64,000 bases of DNA from Lentisphaerae bacterium RIFOXYA12_64_32. GTDB taxonomy: Bacteria > Verrucomicrobiota > Lentisphaeria > Oligosphaerales > YB12-FULL-65-16. Both the position numbers and the translations under genes were made by a program. Under the pieces are notes generated by a model. That model worked only from the letters and a program-made list of their open reading frames with translations. It did no database searches and was not told where the DNA came from. This document shows positions 1-7,346 of the stretch, in pieces (within the stretch, counting starts at the first letter, position 1; every line of letters begins with the position of its first letter). The stretch spans positions 1-64,000 of the forward strand of contig MHBL01000367.1 in assembly GCA_001803235.1 (NCBI GenBank), given 5' to 3'.

Positions 1-39
1 GAAAACTCAGAAAACAGCTTGACGGACCGCCTCAGATGT

Positions 40-74
40 CTTTCCCCCGTCCGCCGGCGGCGGACGGGGGAAAG
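40..74. terminator. Perfect 16-bp stem hairpin
   Basis: The arms CTTTCCCCCGTCCGCC and its exact reverse complement enclose a three-base loop. No T-run follows on either strand, so a factor-independent terminator is only a possibility. The hairpin could belong to a gene ending to the left of the window. Confidence 0.4.
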
Positions 75-268
75 GGAAGGGGGGCACGGTGCGGCGTAGT
101 AACCACGATGAACCCGTTCACCTGCCACACAAGGTGGCAGGGGTCCATGCTCCACCCTTTGCGCATTACGACGCACCGAAGTGATGCACTCGTCAAAGGA
201 AAGCGCCTGGCACCTGCCCCGGCGCAATGAAGCCAAGCGGCCGAACCAGGCCAGGCCGGGGAGGCCCG

Positions 269-424
269 CAATGCGTCAGTCGCGGGTGCACGGTTGGGCG
301 GAAGATGAGCAAAGTGGCGGGAGCGGCTCGCTCCCGCGGGTGTCGGACCGAGCCGCTCCGACCACTTTAGGCGTCAGCCCAAGTCAGACTTCGACCTTAT
401 CTCCACCCGCGACTGACGCATTAC
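269..424 (+). mobile_element. MITE-like element, family A, copy 1
   Basis: A 156-bp non-coding element whose ends are a 19-base inverted repeat, AATGCGTCAGTCGCGGGTG. The nine bases GGAGGCCCG occur directly on both sides (260-268 and 425-433), as expected for a target duplication. Inside are two palindromes built on GGAGCGGCTCGCTCC. A second copy in opposite orientation lies at 15797-15953 and differs at only a few positions. No transposase is encoded, so any movement would need an enzyme from elsewhere. Confidence 0.75.
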
Positions 425-750
425 GGAGGCCCGGCATCCGCCTTCGCCATTGGCCGCGGCCTGTGATACATTTGGGGTTTGCACGATGAATCGGGACGAA
501 CGGGAGACTTGTGCAATAGGCTGAGCGAAGTCGGGTAGGTCGCAAAGCCAGCCCTGAATGGCTCCGCCTCACGGACAGTACCGCGGGCGGCCCTCCGCCC
601 GCCGCCATCCGAGCCTTGTGCTGTGTGCGTGCCAAGAAGCGGGCGGGGGCCGCCCGCAGCACTCTCGGGAGGGGACGGGGACCTGGTACGCCTGTTGCAC
701 AGGTCGAAAAGGAGCAGGCCACCCTGAAAGAGCTCGCAAAAGAGTGCTTG

Positions 751-1665
751 GTGACAACGGAACTCGCTGGACGCGTGGACCTGGTCGTCCGACACCTCGT
801 CAGCGGCGTCAGCCGCTCGCAGGTGCGCGCCCTGATCGGCCGCGGTTGCGTCACGGTCAACGAACAGCCCTGTGGCAGCGACCATGAACGGGTCCAGCCC
901 GGCGACACGGTCCGGGTGACCTACGACCCGGCACAGGGCTACCGCGAGGCACCGCCGTCACGCGGGCCAACCGGATTCCAGATCGTCTACGAAGACGAAC
1001 ACCTGATCGTCGTCGACAAGCCCGCGCATCTCCTCACCGTGCCGACCGACAAACGCGACCCCCACACGCTGGTGCACCTGGTGCGCGACTACGTATTCCG
1101 CAACCAGCGCGGCCGTGTCGAGATCGTGCACCGGCTGGACCGCGGCGTGTCCGGACTGCTCGTGTTCGGCAAGGACGTCGACACCGGACAACGGTTGCAG
1201 AACCAGTTCGCGGCGCGGAAACCGGACCGCGAATACCTGGCCGTGGTGGCAGGCGACCTGCCGCAGGACACCGGGACGTTTGACACCCGCCTGGTGACGG
1301 CGAAGAACCTGACCCGCCACTCGAGTCACCGCGACGACGAAGGCGAGCCGGCAGTCACCCACTACACGGTCGAGCGGCGGCTCAACAGCGCCACGGTCGT
1401 GCGGGTCCGCCTCGACACCGGGCGGCGGAACCAGATCCGCGTCCACTTCGCGGAGGCCGGGCACCCGGTGCTGGGCGACCCGCGCTACGCCCCGGAACTG
1501 GCGCGGCACCCACGCTGGAATGCGAAGCGTCTGGCCCTGCACGCAACCCGGCTGGGGTTTGCGCACCCGTTCTCCGGCAACCCTCTTCGGTTCGAGTCTG
1601 CACCACCAGCGGAGTTCGCACCGTTCTGTCGAACACGGGCAGGAACCACTGGGGCGCAGCCATGA
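751..1665 (+). CDS. RluA-family pseudouridine synthase
   Basis: Isomerises uridine to pseudouridine in ribosomal RNA or tRNA. An S4-type RNA-binding segment lies at about residues 6-55, followed by the RluA catalytic domain. The signature HRLDRGVSG carries the catalytic aspartate at residue 130, and the C-terminal RRNQIRVHF motif is also present. The GTG at 751 was chosen because it sits just before the S4 domain and follows an AAAAGAG stretch; the frame stays open upstream to 616 but that extension is low-complexity. The stop overlaps the hemW start by four bases (ATGA), so the two are probably co-transcribed. Which of RluA, RluC or RluD it matches in target cannot be told from sequence. Confidence 0.9.
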   Translation: MTTELAGRVDLVVRHLVSGVSRSQVRALIGRGCVTVNEQPCGSDHERVQPGDTVRVTYDPAQGYREAPPSRGPTGFQIVYEDEHLIVVDKPAHLLTVPTDKRDPHTLVHLVRDYVFRNQRGRVEIVHRLDRGVSGLLVFGKDVDTGQRLQNQFAARKPDREYLAVVAGDLPQDTGTFDTRLVTAKNLTRHSSHRDDEGEPAVTHYTVERRLNSATVVRVRLDTGRRNQIRVHFAEAGHPVLGDPRYAPELARHPRWNAKRLALHATRLGFAHPFSGNPLRFESAPPAEFAPFCRTRAGTTGAQP

Positions 1666-2768
1666 AACACGCTCCGCAAGCCCTCTACATCCACGTTCCC
1701 TTTTGCGCCGCCAAGTGCGCCTACTGCGCGTTCTACTCGCTTCCGGCCCCGGCCGCTGCACAGCGCCGCCAGTACCTGAACCGTATCGCGGCCGAGTTTG
1801 CGGACACCGCACCCCGGACCGGACCGCTCAAGACGGTGTTCATTGGGGGTGGCACCCCGTCGTTTCTGTCGGACAACGAACTGCGCGAACTGCTGCAGGC
1901 GGTCCGGTCCAGCTTCACGTTCGCACCCGACGCGGAGTTCACAATCGAGTGCAACCCTGACTCGCTCAACCCAGACAAGATCGCCGTGCTGGTTGCGACG
2001 GGTGTAAACCGGGTCAGCCTCGGCATCCAGTCCTTCTCGCCCCGCTTTCGCGCCTGCATCGGGCGGCAGGGCGGCCTGGCGGGTCTGGAGCGCCACATCG
2101 CGCTGCTCCGCGACCACGGCATTGCCAACCTCGGGGCCGATCTGATTTACGCCATTCCCGGCCAGACGCTGGCCGACTGGGAGGCCGACCTGCGGCAGAC
2201 GTTGGCGCTGGGTGTCCAGCACCTGTCCACGTATGCGCTGACCGTCGAAGAAAACACTCGACTGACCGGTGACGCAGTTCGCCCCGTCGATGAGCAACTT
2301 GCCGTCGACATGTGGGACCGGGCCGCACAGGTTGCGGAGTCCGCAGGGCTCCGCCGCTACGAAGTGTCCAACCTCGCGGTGCCCGGTGCCGAATGCCGCC
2401 ACAACCTCGACATCTGGTACGGCGCGGCATACCTCGGTTGCGGTCCGGCCGCCAGTTCCTACGACGGGATGACACGCTGGACCCACCGCTCGAGCCTGGA
2501 CGAGTGGCTCCGCCACGTATCCCCGGAAACGGACGTACTGACACCGCAGGCCCGCGCCGCCGAAGTCCTCACGTTCGGACTGCGCACCGTCGCCGGCTGG
2601 CCACGCAAACTCTTCCGGGAACGCACCGGCTTCGACCTGGTCGAACTGCGCGGCGAGGCCATCGCCAGCTTGGTGCGCGACGGCCTGCTCGAACTCACGC
2701 CGGACGTGCTGCGGCCGACGCGCCAGGGCCTGCTCTTCGCCGACACGGTTGCCGAACAACTCCTGTAG
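1662..2768 (+). CDS. hemW: HemW, radical SAM heme chaperone
   Basis: Member of the coproporphyrinogen oxidase-like radical SAM family, now regarded as a heme chaperone (HemW) rather than an oxidase. The N-terminus reads YIHVPFC, and the iron-sulfur cysteines are C15, C19 and C22 (CxxxCxYC). Further family landmarks are the GGGTPS loop, SLGIQSF, and YLGCGPAASS near residue 265. At 368 residues it has the usual length and includes the C-terminal winged-helix-like HemW part. It overlaps the upstream pseudouridine synthase by four bases. HemW versus a true oxygen-independent oxidase (HemN) was decided on the short N-terminus before the cysteines and the lack of HemN-specific extension. Confidence 0.92.
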   Translation: MKHAPQALYIHVPFCAAKCAYCAFYSLPAPAAAQRRQYLNRIAAEFADTAPRTGPLKTVFIGGGTPSFLSDNELRELLQAVRSSFTFAPDAEFTIECNPDSLNPDKIAVLVATGVNRVSLGIQSFSPRFRACIGRQGGLAGLERHIALLRDHGIANLGADLIYAIPGQTLADWEADLRQTLALGVQHLSTYALTVEENTRLTGDAVRPVDEQLAVDMWDRAAQVAESAGLRRYEVSNLAVPGAECRHNLDIWYGAAYLGCGPAASSYDGMTRWTHRSSLDEWLRHVSPETDVLTPQARAAEVLTFGLRTVAGWPRKLFRERTGFDLVELRGEAIASLVRDGLLELTPDVLRPTRQGLLFADTVAEQLL

Positions 2769-2810
2769 AGCGGTATGGGACCGCAACACCCGCTTCGGCC
2801 GGGAAATCAC

Positions 2811-2839
2811 TTGACAGGGAACCAACGCCATGCCACATT
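2811..2839 (+). promoter_or_regulatory. Candidate sigma70-type promoter of the pseudopilin gene
   Basis: A perfect TTGACA at 2811-2816 is followed after 17 bases by CACATT, a weak -10. It lies about 70 bases upstream of the chosen pseudopilin start. This is sequence resemblance only. Confidence 0.35.
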
Positions 2840-2906
2840 CGTGCTAACCGAGGGAAAGCCTGTGGACCGTCGTTTCAACAGAGACTGCACAGCGCGGAGT
2901 ATCACC

Positions 2907-3680
2907 ATGGCACCGAATCGGGAATGCGTTGACTCTGTCCGGACATTCACACTCATCGAACTGCTTGTGGTCATTGCGATCATCGCCATCCTGGCTTCCA
3001 TGCTGCTGCCGGCGCTCAGCCAGGCCAAAGACAAAGCGCGCCAGATCTCCTGCATGGGGAACATCGCGCAGCTCGGCGCGGCCGTGCTCTGCTATGTCCA
3101 CGAATGGGATGAGCGACTGATCCCCAGCGACTACAACATTGAGGGCGGAAGCACCGTCGGAAACTGGGGCACGTGGCCCTACAAACTGGCGCCCGGCCTG
3201 GGCGGTACCAGTGACGTGTGGTGGACCGCGGAAGTCTTCGTCTGCCCGGCCCAGCCCAAGGCGTCGTTGACCCTCGGGCCGCCGCCCTATGTGGCCTACG
3301 GCTACAACTACAGCTACCTCGGCTGGGACACGGCGTCCGCCTACAACAGCACCGCCTGCAAGCTCAGCCAGATCGCCACGCCGGTCGAGACCCTTGTGCT
3401 CGCCGATGCCGGCCAGTCGTACGGTGCGACGCCCAACTCGAACCCGCCTTCCGCCACCTACAATCCGTCCTGGGATCTGGCCAACTGGTCGCCGGGCGTC
3501 CAGTCTCCCAGTTGCCTGACCACCGCCAACCCCGGGGGCAGCGGCGGCCAACGCCCGCCGTCCCCCCGGCACCGGAACGGCTGCAACATCGTCTTCCTCG
3601 ACGGGCACAGCGAATGGCGACAGATGAACAGCTTCTGGTTCGGTCAGGCCCCGGTCAACCGGTACTTCGACCGGCTGTGA
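2907..3680 (+). CDS. Type II secretion/pilin-like pseudopilin, H-X9-DG type
   Basis: Likely a secreted or inner-membrane-anchored pseudopilin-like protein of 257 residues. After a 13-residue basic leader comes the type IV prepilin segment [19 protein letters not shown], the site for prepilin peptidase and methylation, followed by an amphipathic helix ([13 protein letters not shown]). Near the C-terminus an [16 protein letters not shown] stretch fits the H-X9-DG tail typical of this family in Planctomycetes, Lentisphaerae and Verrucomicrobia. The residue before the processing point is Thr rather than the canonical Gly. ATG 2907 was preferred over the upstream in-frame start at 2775 because it gives a normal short leader. 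Function beyond the fold is unknown; such proteins are often highly paralogous. Confidence 0.85.
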   Translation: MAPNRECVDSVRTFTLIELLVVIAIIAILASMLLPALSQAKDKARQISCMGNIAQLGAAVLCYVHEWDERLIPSDYNIEGGSTVGNWGTWPYKLAPGLGGTSDVWWTAEVFVCPAQPKASLTLGPPPYVAYGYNYSYLGWDTASAYNSTACKLSQIATPVETLVLADAGQSYGATPNSNPPSATYNPSWDLANWSPGVQSPSCLTTANPGGSGGQRPPSPRHRNGCNIVFLDGHSEWRQMNSFWFGQAPVNRYFDRL

Positions 3681-3754
3681 AGGCGGAGGGAAGAGGGATG
3701 AAAGCTGAAAACTGAGGGTGGAGTCAGGAACGGAAGGCGGTTCGGCTGCATTCA

Positions 3755-3788
3755 TTTCAGGTTTCAGGTTGCATCCCTCATCCCTCAT
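3755..3788. repeat. Two adjacent heptamer arrays (TTTCAGG and CATCCCT)
   Basis: TTTCAGG occurs twice in tandem (3755-3768), then CATCCCT twice plus a partial unit (3772-3788). They lie between the pseudopilin and the deacetylase-like gene. A single AGGGATG upstream near 3695 can pair with the CATCCCT units. Confidence 0.7.
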
Positions 3789-3809
3789 CTACACGCGAGG
3801 TCCCACGCC

Positions 3810-4934
3810 ATGCTTCAGATCACCACACCCATGCATGGCGCCGTACTCACGCACCAGAACGGCCGCCCCGAACCGGACGCGTTGACGATCACGGTCCGCG
3901 GCACCGCACGCCTGCTCGACGCTGTGCAGGTCAACGGCGTCCCGGCAGCCCGCGAAGGCACGACGTTTGCCGCTGAGGTCAAGCTCACCCGCCGGACAAG
4001 CGACATCACCGCCACCACGTCAGGAATCCACGGTACGGAGTCGCACACCGTCCGCGTCATCCGGGACCGAGACACCACGCAGCGCTACGGTTTCTTCATC
4101 GATGACAACGTGTTCTTCCTGCACGACATCTGGACAAACCGGTACCCCTCCATCTTCGACTGCTTCTACCTCGACAAACTGCGCGGCCTGCACCGAACCT
4201 ACGGGACCCGGTTCGTCCTCAACGTTTTCTTCCGCAACGATCACGACCAGACCCCGACCCCGTTCACCATCGCACAGTTCCCCGACACCTACCGCACCGA
4301 GTGGGCCGACAACGCCGACTGGCTCAGACTCTCCTTCCACGCCTACTCCGAGTTCCCCAACCGACCGTACCAGTACGCCGCGCCGGCAAAACTGGCCAGC
4401 GACTACGACGCCGTGAAGACGGAGATTGTCCGGTTCGCGTCCGAGCACGCGTTCTGTCCGCCGAGTGTCGTCCACTGGGCCATGATCACGCCCGGTTGCT
4501 TCAAGGTCCTGCGGGAGCGTGGCATGCGGGTCTTCGAAGGCGGATTCATGATGCCGCAGTCCGGGGCGAAATCACCCCAGGGCGGGGACTGGGTCATGGA
4601 CATCGGCTACTCGGTCGATCCGGAGCGATCCGAGTATCTGCGCCACCACTACCGCCTCTATGACGTCGCCCACGACGTGATGTTTCTCCATGGCGATGTG
4701 TGCTGCAACCGTATCCCCAAGCACGTCATCCTGGAGCGACTGGAGGCGAAAGCCGCCAACCCGTACTTCAACCAGTTCGTCAGCATCGCGTCGCACGAGC
4801 AGTATTCGTTCCCGTTCTACAGCAACTACATCCCGGACCATTTCGAGAGGATGGAAACGGCGGTGCGCTGGTGCACCGAACACGGCTACCAGCCAGGCTT
4901 TCACCACGATGCGTTCCCAGACGGGGCGGACTGA
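3810..4934 (+). CDS. Polysaccharide deacetylase-like protein
   Basis: A 374-residue protein without a clear signal peptide. Residues 1-85 look like a small beta-sandwich (Ig-like) module; the rest resembles a NodB/polysaccharide-deacetylase barrel. Support comes from the paired aspartates in GFFIDDN near residue 98 and the histidine-containing LSFHAYSE at about residues 175-182, equivalent to the first two NodB motifs. VVHWAMITPG and FHHDAF may supply further active-site residues. Assignment to the fold is reasonable; the substrate and even deacetylase activity are not established. The gene stands alone, preceded by heptamer repeats and with only a weak candidate ribosome binding site (CGAGG). 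Confidence 0.6.
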   Translation: MLQITTPMHGAVLTHQNGRPEPDALTITVRGTARLLDAVQVNGVPAAREGTTFAAEVKLTRRTSDITATTSGIHGTESHTVRVIRDRDTTQRYGFFIDDNVFFLHDIWTNRYPSIFDCFYLDKLRGLHRTYGTRFVLNVFFRNDHDQTPTPFTIAQFPDTYRTEWADNADWLRLSFHAYSEFPNRPYQYAAPAKLASDYDAVKTEIVRFASEHAFCPPSVVHWAMITPGCFKVLRERGMRVFEGGFMMPQSGAKSPQGGDWVMDIGYSVDPERSEYLRHHYRLYDVAHDVMFLHGDVCCNRIPKHVILERLEAKAANPYFNQFVSIASHEQYSFPFYSNYIPDHFERMETAVRWCTEHGYQPGFHHDAFPDGAD

Positions 4935-4984
4935 GGTGGCAGCGGAAATGGGTGACGGGACTTTGGAACCGCAGCGGATGATCG

Positions 4985-5065
4985 GGGATCCGTCTTCCCG
5001 CGAGTAGCTTCGCCGGACAGAGCCGGCCGGATAGTCCCGCTTCGGCGCGAGACACGCCGAGCCAC
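4985..5065 (+). repeat. Family C intergenic repeat, internally deleted fragment
   Basis: The segment ends with CTTCGGCGCGAGACACGCCGAGCCAC, diverged from the right end of the family C repeats at 12.4, 22.0, 38.6 and 61.5 kb, and begins with the GATCCGTCTTC block seen inside the two long copies. The left end is missing. Confidence 0.6.
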
Positions 5066-5089
5066 CGCGCGATGGAGCAAGCGCGTTGC

Positions 5090-6217
5090 CTACACCTGCG
5101 GCGCGCCGCGCTTCTTCAGTTCCGCGACCGCCAGGCGAATGTCCTGGGAACGGTTCTTGGGCAAGACCACAACCCCGTCGCGGGTGACGACCACGATCAG
5201 GTCATGAACACCCACGCAGGCCACGGCCATGGCTCCCGCCCCGGCATCGTTGTACACGACGCAGTTCTGCACATCCACCAGGACCGGGTCGCCGGCGGTC
5301 ACATTGCCCCGGTTGTCGCACGGCAATGTGCGGTCCAGCGCATCCCATGCGCCCACGTCATTCCAGCGGAACTCGCCGGGAACCACCAGCACATTCCGGG
5401 AGTGCTCCATGAGCACGAAATCGATCGATTTGTCGGGGAGTTCGGAGAAGATGTTCTCGATCGCGGCCGTATCTCGCTTCTCCATGGCTTCGACCAGTTG
5501 CGGCACCCGTGCCGCAATCTCGGGATTCGCCCTCTGCAGCTCCTTGAGAAAACTCGACAGCCGCCAGAAGAACATGCCGCTGTTCCACAGAAACCGGTTG
5601 GTCTCCAGAAACTCCATGGCCGTCGCCAGATTGGGCTTCTCACGGAACTGCATGACTTTGAACGCCGGCACACCGGCGTCACTGCCAGCCTGGGGAACCG
5701 GATTCTCCGCAATCTCGATATAGCCATACCCGGTCTCGGGCCGCGTCGGTTTCATGCCGATGGTGACCAGGCAGTCGCTGTTCTCCGCCGCCGCAAACGC
5801 CGCCGCCACCGTCTCGCGGAACCGGTCCTCCTCAGGAATGCTGTGGTCCGCCGTCAGCACGCCCATGACGACGTCGGTCGGGTCGGCCTTCAGCCGCACC
5901 AACGCCACCGCCGCGGCGTAAATCAGACAGCCGGTCGTATTGCGCTTGCAGGGCTCCGTCAGAACGTTCTGCGGCGCCAACCTCAACCCCGCCCTCTGAA
6001 TCAACGGCTCCAGCGTCTTCCCCGTGACTACAAACACGTTGTCCGTCGAGACCGGCGGGCTGATCCGGCTCAGGGCCTCGGCAAGCATGGACCTATTCGG
6101 GTCGGCCAGCTTCAGAAGCTGCTTCGGCCGATTCTGGCGCGACAGCGGCCAAAACCGCTCCCCCGTCCCGCCAGCCATGATGACCGCGATCCGAATCGGT
6201 GTTCCACGTCCGGCCAT
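5090..6217 (-). CDS. manC: Mannose-1-phosphate guanylyltransferase
   Basis: Makes GDP-mannose from mannose 1-phosphate and GTP, a cytoplasmic step feeding polysaccharide and glycan synthesis. The nucleotidyltransferase signature IMAGGTGERFWPLSR is at residues 13-27; EPCKRNTTG, GYGYIE, WNSGMFFW and WNDVGAWDAL are all hallmark motifs of this family. At 375 residues it is the short monofunctional form, lacking the cupin isomerase domain of the bifunctional ManC/AlgA type. A GAGGTAATTC stretch sits just before the ATG. The neighbouring metallophosphoesterase is read in the same direction about 120 bases upstream. Confidence 0.93.
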   Translation of the reverse strand: MAGRGTPIRIAVIMAGGTGERFWPLSRQNRPKQLLKLADPNRSMLAEALSRISPPVSTDNVFVVTGKTLEPLIQRAGLRLAPQNVLTEPCKRNTTGCLIYAAAVALVRLKADPTDVVMGVLTADHSIPEEDRFRETVAAAFAAAENSDCLVTIGMKPTRPETGYGYIEIAENPVPQAGSDAGVPAFKVMQFREKPNLATAMEFLETNRFLWNSGMFFWRLSSFLKELQRANPEIAARVPQLVEAMEKRDTAAIENIFSELPDKSIDFVLMEHSRNVLVVPGEFRWNDVGAWDALDRTLPCDNRGNVTAGDPVLVDVQNCVVYNDAGAGAMAVACVGVHDLIVVVTRDGVVVLPKNRSQDIRLAVAELKKRGAPQV

Positions 6218-6337
6218 GAATTACCTCTGAACTGACATCACCGTTAATCGTCCTGACCACACGCACCGCACCGCGGCGCCTTACTTTTAGAATAGTGGGC
6301 GAAGCGCGGATTCCAAGCGCGAGACGCACGAAGCGCT

Positions 6338-7027
6338 TCACCTTCTCCCGTCCGGCGTCGCCAGCAGTTCGGCGGCGGTGCGCAACGCCATGCGGTCCGA
6401 ATCCACGTCCAGCACATAGGCGGGCGGTTCCGTCCAGGCGCCGGTGTTGATGTACCGCACCCCGTCCGAAACGGTGTCCTCGGCAAAATGCACGTGCCCG
6501 CACGTGATGGCCGGAAAACCGTGCGCCTTCGCCGATTCGATCGCATTCTGCCGCACGTTGCGGCAGAGGAAACGGTAGAGCCGCAACCACTTCTTCGCGT
6601 ACTGCGCCACATGCACCGGCCGGGCGCCCAGCCGCAACCGTACCGAGTGCAGTAAACGAAAACCCCGGATGAACCAGCGGTGCCGCGGCATCACCCCGTC
6701 AAAGACGTATCCATGTGCGACGTAGAGCTGGCCAGCAAGGGTGTGAAACGGTGCGTAAACGACGCAGCCGGATTCCGGAAGGCGGTAACCGTCATCGTGA
6801 TTGCCCCAGACCCAGATCACCGACCGCCGCGCTGCCTCCTGCACGAGTTGCACCAGAACCTCCTGGTCAGCAACCGAGAGCACCGCTCCGGGCGAGTCAA
6901 TGACGTCACCGTTCAGAACCAGCCCCGCACCCTCCGGCAACCAGCGGAGAAAAGCCAGAAACTCATCCCGCCGGAAGTACGGCGAACCGAGGTGCAAATC
7001 GCTGGTGATGAAAGTTCGTGTGCCCAA
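6338..7027 (-). CDS. Calcineurin-like metallophosphoesterase, LpxH-like
   Basis: A 229-residue binuclear metal phosphoesterase. The expected metal-binding motifs appear in order: SDLHLG (residues 9-14), NGDVID, WGNHDD and CGHVHF. Architecture and length resemble the UDP-2,3-diacylglucosamine diphosphatase (LpxH) family of lipid A synthesis, so a role at the membrane is possible, but many homologues have other substrates. The start is TTG at 7027; no ATG or GTG lies in frame near the first motif, and no strong ribosome binding site is visible. The G-rich heptamer array begins seven bases upstream of this start, so it would fall in the leader or promoter. Confidence 0.8.
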   Translation of the reverse strand: MGTRTFITSDLHLGSPYFRRDEFLAFLRWLPEGAGLVLNGDVIDSPGAVLSVADQEVLVQLVQEAARRSVIWVWGNHDDGYRLPESGCVVYAPFHTLAGQLYVAHGYVFDGVMPRHRWFIRGFRLLHSVRLRLGARPVHVAQYAKKWLRLYRFLCRNVRQNAIESAKAHGFPAITCGHVHFAEDTVSDGVRYINTGAWTEPPAYVLDVDSDRMALRTAAELLATPDGRR

Positions 7028-7346
7028 AGGTGTGGGGTTCGGGGTTCGGGGTTCGGGGTTCGGGGTTCGGGGTTCGGGGTTCGGGGTTTATGGATGTAAC
7101 ACGCTACTTCACCGTATATCCGGTGCCGAGAACAGCGCCAGCGAAACCCGCAGAATCAGGCCCGCCGCGAGGCGACCATCGGCTTGCCCTGAAGGGGCAA
7201 CGTATAATAGCCCAGGGCAGAGCGACAGCGTCACCCTGGGTTCTCGTGTGGGTTCTCGTGTCGACCGGTGGCAAACGGTCGCCAGCCCGGGGCCGATTCA
7301 ATACCGACTCGGGTCGCACCGGGCGAAACGGACGATCGGGCCGGTT
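7028..7346. other. Intergenic region between mutS and the phosphoesterase
   Basis: No gene seen. It holds the GGGGTTC heptamer array, a CCCAGGG/CCCTGGG inverted repeat at 7211-7240 and a duplicated GGGTTCTCGTGT. TATTAT on the minus strand near 7204-7209 could be a -10 for the phosphoesterase, without a matching -35. Confidence 0.5.
7034..7086 (+). repeat. Heptamer array, eight G4 tracts (GGGGTTC)
   Basis: GGGG recurs every seven bases eight times, separated by TTC. With four or more G4 tracts and three-base loops it fits the G-quadruplex pattern. It lies directly upstream of the phosphoesterase start. Confidence 0.9.

Larger units (their letters stand above)
1..750. other. Non-coding 5' end of window
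   Basis: I see no credible gene here. The stretch contains a perfect hairpin near its start and a 156-bp inverted-repeat element (both listed separately), then about 300 bases of GC-rich sequence up to the pseudouridine synthase gene. Open frames exist but none shows a recognisable domain or a good ribosome binding site. Confidence 0.6.

Noticed and set aside
616-750. N-terminal extension of the pseudouridine synthase
   Set aside because: The extra 45 residues are basic, low-complexity and unlike any family N-terminus.
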